A stretch of DNA of 38,472 bases from assembly GCA_964433715.1 (NCBI GenBank), contig CAYSSL010000002.1, positions 1 through 38,472 of the forward strand, written 5' to 3'. The notes under the pieces were generated by a model. It had not been told where the DNA came from. It did not search any database and saw nothing but the letters and a program-made list of their open reading frames with translations. Position 1 is the first letter of the stretch. Each line of letters begins with the position of its first letter. A program made the translations under genes and the position numbers. The stretch comes from XYD1-FULL-44-32 sp964433715. GTDB taxonomy: Bacteria; Patescibacteriota; Minisyncoccia; Phycocordibacterales; XYD1-FULL-46-19. This document shows, piece after piece, positions 13,416 to 21,914 of this stretch.

Positions 13416-14257
13416 TATAGATCTTTGAAGAAGGAACGCCCATCGGTTTCCTTTTTTCCTTCTGGGAGGACACGGTCAATAATTAGTTGCTCATTCTCTA
13501 GATGAGCTTTTTTAATTAGGATTCTCATTTTTTTACCATCTTTTTCAATAAAAAAATAAGTGCCGGGCCAGTCGGCATAGGCGCGGATTTTACGATAATT
13601 TTGAATTGGGTCATCGTCTAAATTGATTTCGCCATCAACCTTTTTAATTTTAGTGGTAAAGGTTGCTTTGGTGTGGTCTTGGGCTGTAGGGTTTATCTTA
13701 CCAACCATAAAGTCAGACAAGATTTGGTTAAACATCTGGGCCCCGAGGCTGGCCGTTTGGTCTCGCAAAATCAAATAATCCTGATCAGTTAGGGGTAGCT
13801 TTTCTTGGGCTAAAATGGGGCCATGGTCCATTTCGGCATCCATTAGTATTAGGGTAACCCCAGTTTCAGTATCGCCCGATAAAATAGCCGATTCCAGCGG
13901 GGTGGCCCCTCGATATTTAGGCAAGAGAGACGGGTGGATATTTATAAAGCCAAGGCGTGGGATATTTAAAAGAGCTTGAGGTAAAATCTTGCCGTAAGAA
14001 GCCACCAAACAGACATCAAATTCACCCCCGCTTATTTCTGGGGGGATAGTTTCTAAACTTATTGGTTGGATAATCTTAATATTATTTTTGTTTGCCCAGA
14101 TTTTGACCGGCGGGGGAGTGAGTGTCATTTTCCGGCCCTGAGGTTTGTCTGGGGTGGTGACTATTAGGGCCGGAATAATTCCTAAAGAAAAAAGTTCCTC
14201 AAGGATGGTGGTGGCAAATTGGTCGGTGCCAAAAAAGGCAAAATTAGTTGCTTTCAC
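13412..14257 (-). CDS. fmt: methionyl-tRNA formyltransferase
   Basis: 281 residues, shorter than the E. coli enzyme (315) with a small C-terminal domain. N-terminal formyltransferase domain: FAFFGTDQFATTILEEL, TTPDKPQGRKM, VASYGKILPQALLNIP, then GFINIHPSLLPKYRGATP with the catalytic Asn-His region and the SLLPxYRG motif, and ETGVTLILMDAEMDHGPIL with the Asp of the active site. It formylates initiator Met-tRNA using 10-formyl-tetrahydrofolate. The ATG lies 14 bases inside the end of def, so the two are coupled. Order priA-def-fmt is common in bacteria. Confidence 0.95.
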   Translation of the reverse strand: MKATNFAFFGTDQFATTILEELFSLGIIPALIVTTPDKPQGRKMTLTPPPVKIWANKNNIKIIQPISLETIPPEISGGEFDVCLVASYGKILPQALLNIPRLGFINIHPSLLPKYRGATPLESAILSGDTETGVTLILMDAEMDHGPILAQEKLPLTDQDYLILRDQTASLGAQMFNQILSDFMVGKINPTAQDHTKATFTTKIKKVDGEINLDDDPIQNYRKIRAYADWPGTYFFIEKDGKKMRILIKKAHLENEQLIIDRVLPEGKKETDGRSFFKDLY

Positions 14258-14744
14258 TTTCGTTTATTTTATGTTCATGTAAATCGGTCGCGTGATCAAC
14301 AAACAAGATACCATCAAGGTGGTCAATTTCATGTTGAAAAATTTGAGCTATTAGACCGGAGCCATTCCATGTAAAAGGGTTACCTTGTTGGTCTAGGGCT
14401 TTGACGGAGGCTTTATCCGCTCTCTTGGTTTTACCATAGATCCAGCGTACGGAAAGACAGCCCTCATCTAGCTCTGATTTTTTCTTAGATAATTTAATGA
14501 TTTCTGGATTAATAAAGACGGCATCTTCTTCGCCATCTTTAAAAATTTTTTTGGATACGACAAAAATACGCAAACCTACTCCAATTTGGGGGGCCGCGAT
14601 GGCTACACCATCTTCACAGCTGGCCAAGGACTCAGACATTTCCTTGATTACTTTTTCTATCTTAACTGAGCCGATGTCTGACAGTGGAACAGTTTTTGCT
14701 TTCTGGCGCAAAACTGGGTCATTTTGCTGAACTATTTTCTTCAT
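14244..14744 (-). CDS. def: peptide deformylase
   Basis: 166 residues with all three metal motifs: G46-V-A-I-A-A-P-Q-I-G55, E94-G-C-L-S98 and H138-E-I-D-H142 followed by LDG. The Cys and two His bind the metal, Glu139 is catalytic. It removes the formyl group from nascent chains and pairs with fmt, whose start it overlaps. On the minus strand TATAGT (14757-14752) is seven bases before the ATG, suggesting a start of def-fmt transcription inside the 21-base gap after priA. Confidence 0.96.
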   Translation of the reverse strand: MKKIVQQNDPVLRQKAKTVPLSDIGSVKIEKVIKEMSESLASCEDGVAIAAPQIGVGLRIFVVSKKIFKDGEEDAVFINPEIIKLSKKKSELDEGCLSVRWIYGKTKRADKASVKALDQQGNPFTWNGSGLIAQIFQHEIDHLDGILFVDHATDLHEHKINESESN

Positions 14745-14751
14745 TTACGCC

Positions 14752-14757
14752 ACTATA
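14752..14757 (-). promoter_or_regulatory. leaderless-type -10 box before def
   Basis: TATAGT on the minus strand, seven bases from the ATG at 14744. No clear -35. Would let def-fmt be expressed apart from priA. Confidence 0.4.
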
Positions 14758-14765
14758 TCATAATT

Positions 14766-16682
14766 TTATAAAATATCAGCTGGATCAATTTGGACACTGA
14801 AAGTTGGAGGTAGGGCGCGTAAGACATCTCGCAATTCGTCTATTGGCCAAGAATTTAGGGGGATTCTTATTAGGAGGTGGGCAGAATATTTTATACCGTC
14901 ACTATCAAAGGCTGGGTAAATAGCTGGTTCATACTTTTCTAATAGTCTAGCCAGCTTGGATAGGTCGCGCTTTACTGCTTCCTCGTTGCCGCTGCGACTA
15001 ACTTTGATTAGATTAGAAAAAGGAGGATAGTTGTTTTTGTGACGATCTTCTAGTTCGTGTCGATAAAATTCTAAAATATTGCCATTTTCCAGAAAATTGA
15101 ATATTTTTTCGTCAACTAGGCGAGTTTGAATAATAAATCTTTCACTGGCAATCTCTGCTAGTTGGGTGAGTAAACGCATAACTCGTTCATTGGAACGAAA
15201 ACCGGGAATAGAGAACATATGGTCAAGACTAGCAATGCCGACTAGAGGTAGAGGTTCTAATATATATCTTATAGCCATTTCTGTTCCAATTAAAATTGCC
15301 CCAGGGGTTTTGGCAAATTCGGTAGCTATTTTAATCGCTTGGCCACTAGTGGTGGCATGATCTGAGTCTAAAATAAACACTGGAGCTTCTGGGATAATTT
15401 CACTTATAGTCTCTGAAACTTTCTCAGTTCCTACGCCCAGTGGTGAAAGTTTCCAACTATTGCAAGAATTGCAGCGATCGGTAACTTTTTCTCTTTGTCC
15501 ACACCGATGACAAAGGTAGATGCGGTTTCTGCCTTTGCTGTTGTGCAAAACTAGTGGTTCGTTGCAGTGACCACAAACGACCATGGCATCACAATCGTTA
15601 CATACTGTGGTGGGGGCGAGACCTCGTCGTCCAGCCAAAATAAAAGAATTCTTTTTATGGCTGGTAGCCAATCGTAACCTGTCAGCCAACTCTGGCCCTA
15701 TAACTGTAAATTTTTTATTTTCAGTAGAATTGGGGTCGGTTTTTTTCTTGGTATTTATTACTTCAATTTTTGCTTCACTTTGTAGTCTGTATTTTAAGGG
15801 TGAGGCTGCTAATAATATTTTACGGTTGTATTTTTCAATCATTTCCAAAGGTAAAAATGTATCACCAATAATAAGTCGATGATGACCTATTTCGGCTAAA
15901 TTTTCAGCAAATTTTCGGCCATCAATATGTGGTCTGGTGGGAGAAAAATAGTCTTCGCTGGCCGCCTTTTCTATGATAATAGTTTGACAATTTGCCTTAG
16001 GAAAAGATAAAAAGAGGGGAGTAGTGATAATAAGTTCCGAGTGGTCGCTAGACATAGACTGTTTCCACTTGTTTATCACCTCCTTTTCAGGTGTTTTAGA
16101 GTGTAAAACTATAGTATATGACTCAATCCCTTTACCTAAAACGGGGGCTAATTTCTCGGCTTCAATCGCGGTTGGTACCACAACAAAGATTGATTGATTA
16201 CGGGCAAATATTTCGCGAATTAGGCTGCGATAAAATGAAATACGCTCCTCTAGAGAATCTTGCAAAATCAATTTATCAATAATTGTTCCGCCGGCCGGTA
16301 TTTTTTCCTGATTAGTGATTTTTAATTTAGGCCATTTTTGTTTACTTAAAGAATCTAAAACTGCCTTGGGGGTGGAAAATTTTAAAGTCTGACCAAGAGT
16401 GGCGGCAAAATAATCGCTAGTTTTTTCAGCTGCGCTAATAAATTGAGGTAAAAAGAAACTGGGGTGAATAACAGCTTCTACTTTTTTAAGACTAAAATCG
16501 GATGATTTTAAATAAGCCTTTTGTTGGTCGGCTTGGGTAGAGGATAAAACCAAGGCCGTGGTTATACGTCCGCGAACTGGAACTGACACTAAACTGCCGA
16601 CCGACAAGTCGGATTTTGAGAAGTAGCTTAGATTCTCTTTAAAAATACCTTTTTCAATTGGGGCTACCGTTGTAATATACAT
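14766..16682 (-). CDS. priA: PriA-like primosomal protein with degraded helicase motifs
   Basis: 638 residues (typical PriA about 730). The 3'-end-binding N-terminal domain, the zinc-binding insert (four C-x-x-C pairs at about 360-415: CNDC, CGHC, CHRC, CNSC) and the C-terminal domain are recognisable, as are GTEMAIRYI, LPLVGIASLDHMFSIPGFRSNERV and LLTQLAEIAS. But Walker A (G-x-x-G-S-G-K-T) is replaced around residues 138-147 by LILQDSLEER, the DEEH box by IIIEKAAS (about 235-242), GSATPS by GDTFLPLE (about 273-280), and the Q-V-A-G-R-A-G-R motif VI by QLAEIASE. So ATP hydrolysis and unwinding are very unlikely. It may keep fork binding and helicase-loader recruitment. It heads the minus-strand run priA-def-fmt. 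Confidence 0.85.
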   Translation of the reverse strand: MYITTVAPIEKGIFKENLSYFSKSDLSVGSLVSVPVRGRITTALVLSSTQADQQKAYLKSSDFSLKKVEAVIHPSFFLPQFISAAEKTSDYFAATLGQTLKFSTPKAVLDSLSKQKWPKLKITNQEKIPAGGTIIDKLILQDSLEERISFYRSLIREIFARNQSIFVVVPTAIEAEKLAPVLGKGIESYTIVLHSKTPEKEVINKWKQSMSSDHSELIITTPLFLSFPKANCQTIIIEKAASEDYFSPTRPHIDGRKFAENLAEIGHHRLIIGDTFLPLEMIEKYNRKILLAASPLKYRLQSEAKIEVINTKKKTDPNSTENKKFTVIGPELADRLRLATSHKKNSFILAGRRGLAPTTVCNDCDAMVVCGHCNEPLVLHNSKGRNRIYLCHRCGQREKVTDRCNSCNSWKLSPLGVGTEKVSETISEIIPEAPVFILDSDHATTSGQAIKIATEFAKTPGAILIGTEMAIRYILEPLPLVGIASLDHMFSIPGFRSNERVMRLLTQLAEIASERFIIQTRLVDEKIFNFLENGNILEFYRHELEDRHKNNYPPFSNLIKVSRSGNEEAVKRDLSKLARLLEKYEPAIYPAFDSDGIKYSAHLLIRIPLNSWPIDELRDVLRALPPTFSVQIDPADIL

Positions 16683-16703
16683 ACTCTTAAGCTAATTTTT
16701 GTC

Positions 16704-16713
16704 CAGTATACTG
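16704..16713. promoter_or_regulatory. 10-bp palindrome CAGTATACTG in the divergent priA / surface-module gap
   Basis: The 114-base gap 16683-16796 contains a perfect palindrome at 16704-16713 that includes TATACT on the minus strand, 22 bases before the priA ATG. TTGACA occurs on the minus strand at 16724-16719 but only eight bases from TATACT, so they are not a standard pair. Possible promoter/operator of priA. Confidence 0.35.
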
Positions 16714-16785
16714 TAATCTGTCAACTTATCCACTTACTGTGTAAAATACGCTTATTTTCAGGTTTAATTTGCTTTTAAAATAGAA

Positions 16786-16791
16786 TATAAT
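16786..16791 (+). promoter_or_regulatory. leaderless-type -10 box of the surface module
   Basis: TATAAT five bases before the GTG at 16797, with only a weak -35 (TTTAAT, 16763-16768, 17-base spacer). It points to a leaderless mRNA starting at or beside GTG. Confidence 0.5.
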
Positions 16792-16796
16792 TATAG

Positions 16797-18245
16797 GTGA
16801 ACCAAAGTGTCTGTACTATGGATTTTTCTCCTATATCACCATTATATTCGTCTAAAGATTATCCAGAAGGATCTGATCTTTATGGTCGCACCGAACATCT
16901 AGAAGATGATTTGGCATCTATACCTTGTCGTAGCCTAGATAAAATTGGCCGATTTGTTGTTTTGCCGGCAATAAAAGAATCTCATCAAAATTATTTAGTA
17001 CCAATTGCTGGTCTGATTTTGGCGCTGACATTGCTCAGTACTACCGAGATGTTGTCGGATAAACTTGCGATACTTAATCTCTCTCGTCAAAAGGCGGAGG
17101 GTCATCTATCTTTAAACCTTCCTAAAATTTCTCTACCATTTGAAAGTGACGAACTTTCGGCTTCTTTGTCTGTTTGGGCTAAAGGTTTCGATGCTGGCTG
17201 GCTAGAAACCAAGGGCGCTTGGAAAACATTTTGGGTAGAAGAAGTGTTACCTCTTTCTCCCGCTAGAAAGAAGATAGAAATTAGTCACAGATTGCCAACT
17301 GGCGCTGGACTCGCTTTAGTGGAAAGAAGTTTATCTTCGCCTTGGCCTCAGACGGTGGCCACTATTAGTGACCTGCGGACAGATATTAGGTCGGTGGTCG
17401 GACAAATAAATTATTTCAGTCAGCGTCCGGTTTGGGCTATAAGTGACGCTTTATTGTTGGCTGATCATAATATTACTCTAGCGGTAGAAACTGGTCAGAT
17501 AGTTACCGAAAGATTTAGTAGGGGGGTTAGCGAACTTGCTTTGGTTTCAACAAAGGTTGAATTAGCTAGCCGACATCTTTTAGATAAAAATGTGGCTTTG
17601 GTTGGGTCAGCTACTTTGAGTGTTAAACAAGCTTCTCTATTGGCGACAGCCCAGCTGGCCGCTACCGATCTTTTTGTGCGTAATACTACTTCAGATTTTG
17701 TATGGGTGGCCGACTTTGCCGACAAAGCTTTAATGGCCGCCGCCGCCGAGAGTTTGTCGGGTGCCGATCAAGCCTTCCAAGCTATTTGGTACGGCGTGCC
17801 TCGTCTGGTTATTGCTGGTTATGAGAAAGTGGTGGGGATAATGGCTGAGTTTTGGTTTAATGTTAAATCAAACTGGCTCAATTTCTTTTCTGGTAATTCG
17901 GCAGACACCAGCAACTTAGCTGGTGACGCTTTGCGTGAGCAAATAAGGCAAGAAGTTTTAGATGAATTGGAGCTGGAATTTTCTGGTGTCTTTGATCGCT
18001 TGCGCGAAGGACAACCTACGGTGATTCAGGAGCCGATAGGAGGTAAAAGTGGTGTGGTGGTTGTACCTGAAGGTAAAACGCCGGAAAGTAGAGCGGTGAT
18101 TCAGGGGCGGCTAGAACAAATGTTTTCTGATCCAGTAAAAGTACGCTTTGATCAGGGTGGAAACTCTGGTGTTATTACACCAGAGTTTCGTGAGCAACCG
18201 GGTGATAATTATATATTTCTTCTAACTCCTATTCAGGATAAATAG
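16797..18245 (+). CDS. one-pass surface protein of unknown function, first gene of the surface module
   Basis: 482 residues from GTG (an ATG at 16818 is the alternative). About 65 hydrophilic residues precede a membrane segment at about 66-83; the large remainder is predominantly helical with Ala/Leu/Val patterns and few charged clusters, and a Glu-rich helix (REQIRQEVLDELELEF) follows near 375-395. The C-terminus VKVRFDQGGNSGVITPEF and DNYIFLLTPIQ resembles a small C-terminal domain found in other surface proteins of this bacterial group, as far as I recall. No known family recognised. It is followed after three bases by the next secreted-protein gene. Confidence 0.65.
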   Translation: MNQSVCTMDFSPISPLYSSKDYPEGSDLYGRTEHLEDDLASIPCRSLDKIGRFVVLPAIKESHQNYLVPIAGLILALTLLSTTEMLSDKLAILNLSRQKAEGHLSLNLPKISLPFESDELSASLSVWAKGFDAGWLETKGAWKTFWVEEVLPLSPARKKIEISHRLPTGAGLALVERSLSSPWPQTVATISDLRTDIRSVVGQINYFSQRPVWAISDALLLADHNITLAVETGQIVTERFSRGVSELALVSTKVELASRHLLDKNVALVGSATLSVKQASLLATAQLAATDLFVRNTTSDFVWVADFADKALMAAAAESLSGADQAFQAIWYGVPRLVIAGYEKVVGIMAEFWFNVKSNWLNFFSGNSADTSNLAGDALREQIRQEVLDELELEFSGVFDRLREGQPTVIQEPIGGKSGVVVVPEGKTPESRAVIQGRLEQMFSDPVKVRFDQGGNSGVITPEFREQPGDNYIFLLTPIQDK

Positions 18246-18248
18246 TTT

Positions 18249-19136
18249 ATGCGGTTTTTTTATTTTTTTACACTATTTTTTGTTGCTTTATTTTTTTTAA
18301 ACACATCGTTAGCTATTGCTCAGGCTAGCCCCTTCTTTGCTGTGTCTCCCACTAAAGCTGAGTTGTGGCTGGCACCCGGTGAGACAGGTGATAAGGTTAT
18401 TACCATTGCCAATAATTTAGGAGGGGCCGCTCGGTTCACAATTACCGTTGAAGATTATGTAGCTTCGGGAAACGGCCTAAAATTATTAGGCCAAGAAGAT
18501 GGTGTTTATTCATTAAAATATTACATTCAAACTCCCCAGTCTTTTGTCTTGGGTCAAGGTGAAAAATATGAATTGCCAATAACTATTAGTTTGCCAGCTA
18601 ATGCCCCAATTAATAGTCTTCATGCGGCGGTGGTGGTGGAGGGGCAAAGGTTAAATGAAATTAGGGGAGCGGCGCGAGTCTCGTCACGTATTGCCGTGCC
18701 GTTTTTTATTCGGGTAGAAGGTGAGGCAAAAGAACAAGGTAAATTACAAAAGTTTGCTCTCACCGGTGGTCCCATTCAGATATTGGGTAATAATTTAAAC
18801 GCTTATATTTCTTTTAAAAACTTTGGCACTACCTATCTCAACCCATATGGTTATCTGGAAATTAAAAACCTGCTATCACAAAAGGTGATGCGAGTCCCTG
18901 TTGATCCGTGGTTTATTTTGCCCAAATCTACCAGAACTAATGATATTGAATTGTCCCGTTTAAATTTATCGGGTCTTTACTCAATTACTTTATATCAAAA
19001 TCGTGGCTATGGAGATTTGATAGACAGTGATAGAATTTTTGGCCTGTTTATATCAAGATTAATCTTCGGCCTGCTGTCGTTGTTGGCTGTTGTCATAGTG
19101 ATGATGGTTATTATGTTAAAATTCAAGAATAAATGA
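18249..19136 (+). CDS. secreted/anchored Ig-like protein resembling DUF916 (WxL-interacting type)
   Basis: 295 residues: signal peptide (about 1-26, ending SLAIAQA), two beta-sandwich domains and a C-terminal membrane segment (about 268-290) with a short basic tail (KFKNK). The start of the mature part, FFAVSPTKAELWLAPGETGDKVITIANN, and the later PITISLPANAPINSLHAAVVVEG match the first domain of DUF916-like proteins, which in Gram-positive bacteria bind WxL proteins at the wall. Here the next gene encodes a WxL-reminiscent secreted protein, so a binding pair is plausible but inferred. The stop overlaps the next start (ATGA at 19133-19136). Confidence 0.65.
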   Translation: MRFFYFFTLFFVALFFLNTSLAIAQASPFFAVSPTKAELWLAPGETGDKVITIANNLGGAARFTITVEDYVASGNGLKLLGQEDGVYSLKYYIQTPQSFVLGQGEKYELPITISLPANAPINSLHAAVVVEGQRLNEIRGAARVSSRIAVPFFIRVEGEAKEQGKLQKFALTGGPIQILGNNLNAYISFKNFGTTYLNPYGYLEIKNLLSQKVMRVPVDPWFILPKSTRTNDIELSRLNLSGLYSITLYQNRGYGDLIDSDRIFGLFISRLIFGLLSLLAVVIVMMVIMLKFKNK

Positions 19137-19906
19137 AAAATCAATTAACCATTGTTCTAATTATTTTTCTTGGTTTATTGCCAATCGGCCGAGTGGCTTT
19201 GGCTTATGTTGCCGAGAGTAGTAATTACCGTCTGGAGTCTGACAGTATAAACTTTGGTGGGGGCGAAATGTCTAGTTCTGCTTCTTACAGCTTGAGTGAT
19301 ACCTTTGGTGAGGTGGGTACGGGTGAATCTTCTTCATCAAATTATAACCTTCATGCTGGTTATCGGGCTATGGAGGTGGGAGCAGGTGGAGCTGGGGTGG
19401 AGGCAATATCTTTATCATCTCCGTCCGACATTTCTTTGTCTGAAATATCTAGTTCTGATGGTGGTAGTAGTAGTGGTTCTGGAACATGGACAGTGGTAAC
19501 CACTAACGGCGATGGTTATGAATTAACTGTTCGGTCGGGAACGGAGCCGGCTCTAAAGAGTAACAATAGCCAGTTTTCTGATTATGCCCCAAGTGGTTCA
19601 GCTCCTGATTTTTCTTGGCTGACGGACCTAGATGGAGCGATTTTTGGTTTTACAGCTGAAGGAAATGATATTGCTACGCGCTATAAAGATAACACTAGTG
19701 CTTGTGGCACTGGTTCAAGTGATACGACTGATGCTTGTTGGGATGGTTTGTCGACCTCTGATCGTGCCGTCGCTTCTCGTTCCAGCGCCACTTCAGGTAG
19801 TGGTTCTGATACGGTTATGAAATTTAAGGCTGAAATAGGTAGTGACTCCGATTTAGCTGCGGGGAGTTATGAGGCTAATATAATAGTAACAGCTACTACT
19901 TTATAA
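19133..19906 (+). CDS. secreted Ser/Gly-rich beta-sandwich protein, WxL-like in outline
   Basis: 257 residues with a signal peptide (about 1-24, MKNQLTIVLIIFLGLLPIGR...). The mature N-terminus has YVAESSNYRLESDSINFGGG, SASYSLSDTFGEVGTGESS and SSNYNLHAGYRAM, a block I recall from other surface proteins of this bacterial group. The second half contains GTWTVVTTNGDGYELTV, a Cys pair (ACGTG...DACWDG) that could form a disulphide loop, and a final strand LAAGSYEANIIVTATTL, like the closing strand of WxL and related surface domains. No sortase signal or anchor is seen, so it is probably bound by the neighbouring membrane proteins. Function unknown. Confidence 0.6.
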   Translation: MKNQLTIVLIIFLGLLPIGRVALAYVAESSNYRLESDSINFGGGEMSSSASYSLSDTFGEVGTGESSSSNYNLHAGYRAMEVGAGGAGVEAISLSSPSDISLSEISSSDGGSSSGSGTWTVVTTNGDGYELTVRSGTEPALKSNNSQFSDYAPSGSAPDFSWLTDLDGAIFGFTAEGNDIATRYKDNTSACGTGSSDTTDACWDGLSTSDRAVASRSSATSGSGSDTVMKFKAEIGSDSDLAAGSYEANIIVTATTL

Positions 19907-19913
19907 TTTATCG

Positions 19914-21812
19914 GTGAAAAAATATTCAAAAAAATTTTATTTAAGTAGTCTCGTATTTTTGATGCTGCCATCGGTGGTTTTAGCGGTGGCCAGTACTTCC
20001 AGTACGCGGGTTTCGGTGGACGTGGAGGGGGTAATTGTTACTTACCCTATAGAGGGCTGTACCGATCCTAATGCCGAAAATTATTCTAGTCAGGCCGAGG
20101 TTGATAATGGTTCGTGTGTTAATGTGGCGCCCGCCACCAATTTTTTGGCGATCTATAACAGTAGTAGTAAAACAGTTAATTTAACTTGGTCTAACCCCTC
20201 TAATAAGGCCTATTTTGATGCGGTGCGTATTGTCCGTAAAGAGGGGTCAATACCAGTAAGCCCTACCGATGGTACGGTGGTCTATGATGGTGTGGGAGAG
20301 CAGGCCTCTGATTCGGATGTTGATTTAGATACCAGATACTACTATGCCTTATTTGTCCGTTCTACTTCTGGGCGTTATTTGTCACCACTTATTGCCTCAA
20401 TTTTTACCGACGAAGAAACCTGTGAAGACCGTGACGACTGTGACCCTTTTGTCACCTTTGGTCACGCTACGTCTTCTGACCCTTTAATTAGGTCACTTAA
20501 ATTGGGAGATTTTATTTTTAGTCAGCCTTATGAAAGATTGCAATATTTTAGTGAAGGGGGAAAGGTAATAATAAAAGGTAATAAACAATTTACAGTTAGT
20601 CTGCCTTACCACAAGGTGCCAACAGTGTTAAAGACTATCGGTATTACTCTCATTGACCCCCTCAATCCTCAGAAAAGTTTTTCTTTTTTGTTGCGGGCAA
20701 ATTCAGACAAAACTATGTATACCGCTACGGTTGCTCCTCTTGGTCGAACCGGTGTCTATAAAATGAATATTTATGTGATGAATTTCCGCGACCAGACAAT
20801 GAAAAAAATCAGTGGAGATTTGGTGGTGGCAACAGCTGGGGCAATACCGGTAGATATTGATACGGCAGCTACTCTGGGTAAGGGACTAGCTATTAGTACC
20901 GGCTTAGCAGCCATTGCTATTCAAACTTTTGGCATTACTTCACATTTGGCTTCGTTACTAGATATCTATTTGGCTATTTTACGTTTGATTGGAGCTTTAC
21001 TTGGTTTTTTGGGTATAAAAAAGAAAAACAAACCTTGGGGCACGGTTTACGATTCTGTTACCAAGAGACCTATTGACCCAGCCTATGTCTCAATTATTCC
21101 GGTTGCCGGAAAAGAAGAACAAGCCTCGGCTATTACTGATATTGACGGTCGTTATGGTTTCTTTTTGCCGGCTGGTTCTTATATTATTAAAGCCGGTAAA
21201 ACTCACTATGCTTTTCCGTCTCGTACGTTGTATGGTAAAGATCGAGACGAGCTTTATGCCAATCTATATTTTGGTGAACAGGTTGAAGTAAAAGGGGAAG
21301 AAGTGATAAACAAAAATATTCCTTTAGATCCAATTGGTTTTGACTGGAATGAATTTGCTAAATCTAAGTCCGAATTTTTCAAAATATATTCTCAAAAAGA
21401 ATTAAGAAGGAGTCGTATTTTCTCTCTCCTATATACCTTTGGTTTTGTTATTTCTATTGGCAGTCTGATTTTAACTCCTACTTGGTTTGATGTCTTTACA
21501 ATTATTATCTATATTGTCTTATTTGGTTTTCAAAAATATTGGGCCGCTCGCCATCGTCCAGTTCAAGTTAAAAATAAACAAACAGGTGAACCGTTGCCGT
21601 ATTCTATTATTCGTTTTTATTTACCTAGTACTAACACCGAGGTGCGATCGGTGGTTGCCGACGAGCTAGGTCGTTTTTATGCTTTACTCCGACCTGAAAC
21701 TTATTATTATACCGTGGACGAGAAAGAGGCTGACGGATCTTACCGTCGTATCTTTACTTCTTCTCCCGTTGAGTTTTCTCGTGGGGTGATGAGGGGCAAT
21801 ATTGAAGTTTAA
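19914..21812 (+). CDS. multidomain surface protein: FN3-like and carboxypeptidase-regulatory-like domains
   Basis: 632 residues from GTG at 19914, seven bases after the preceding stop. Order: signal peptide (about 1-24); a Cys-bounded GCTDPNAENYSSQ...DNGSC motif (about 48-68) known from many secreted proteins; a fibronectin-III-like domain (about 73-165); an Ig-like region; membrane segment(s) about 346-369; a carboxypeptidase-regulatory-like beta-sandwich (about 375-440: WGTVYDSVTKRPIDPAYVSI, TDIDGRYGFFLPAGSY); two more membrane segments (about 502-536); and a second sandwich (about 549-629: VKNKQTGEPLPYSIIRFYL, DELGRFYALLRPETY). Likely a structural or scaffold component of the envelope; no enzymatic motif is seen. 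Confidence 0.7.
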   Translation: MKKYSKKFYLSSLVFLMLPSVVLAVASTSSTRVSVDVEGVIVTYPIEGCTDPNAENYSSQAEVDNGSCVNVAPATNFLAIYNSSSKTVNLTWSNPSNKAYFDAVRIVRKEGSIPVSPTDGTVVYDGVGEQASDSDVDLDTRYYYALFVRSTSGRYLSPLIASIFTDEETCEDRDDCDPFVTFGHATSSDPLIRSLKLGDFIFSQPYERLQYFSEGGKVIIKGNKQFTVSLPYHKVPTVLKTIGITLIDPLNPQKSFSFLLRANSDKTMYTATVAPLGRTGVYKMNIYVMNFRDQTMKKISGDLVVATAGAIPVDIDTAATLGKGLAISTGLAAIAIQTFGITSHLASLLDIYLAILRLIGALLGFLGIKKKNKPWGTVYDSVTKRPIDPAYVSIIPVAGKEEQASAITDIDGRYGFFLPAGSYIIKAGKTHYAFPSRTLYGKDRDELYANLYFGEQVEVKGEEVINKNIPLDPIGFDWNEFAKSKSEFFKIYSQKELRRSRIFSLLYTFGFVISIGSLILTPTWFDVFTIIIYIVLFGFQKYWAARHRPVQVKNKQTGEPLPYSIIRFYLPSTNTEVRSVVADELGRFYALLRPETYYYTVDEKEADGSYRRIFTSSPVEFSRGVMRGNIEV

Positions 21813-21860
21813 TCGGTTTTTGGTCATTTTTTTCTAGTTGTCACTGGGGTTATTTTCAAT

Positions 21861-21889
21861 TTGCTCATAGTTCGTTAAACCAGTACAAT
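21861..21889 (+). promoter_or_regulatory. promoter of the murA-mreB run
   Basis: TTGCTC (21861-21866), 17 bases, TACAAT (21884-21889). Expected start near 21896, leader of about 20 bases to the ATG at 21915. Confidence 0.6.
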
Positions 21890-21914
21890 AAGCCCGTAAT
21901 AGCTAAAATTTATT

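Noticed and set aside
16705..16724. TTGACA with TATACT as a priA promoter
   Set aside because: Both hexamers are present on the minus strand but only eight bases apart; spacing is wrong for a sigma-70 type pair.
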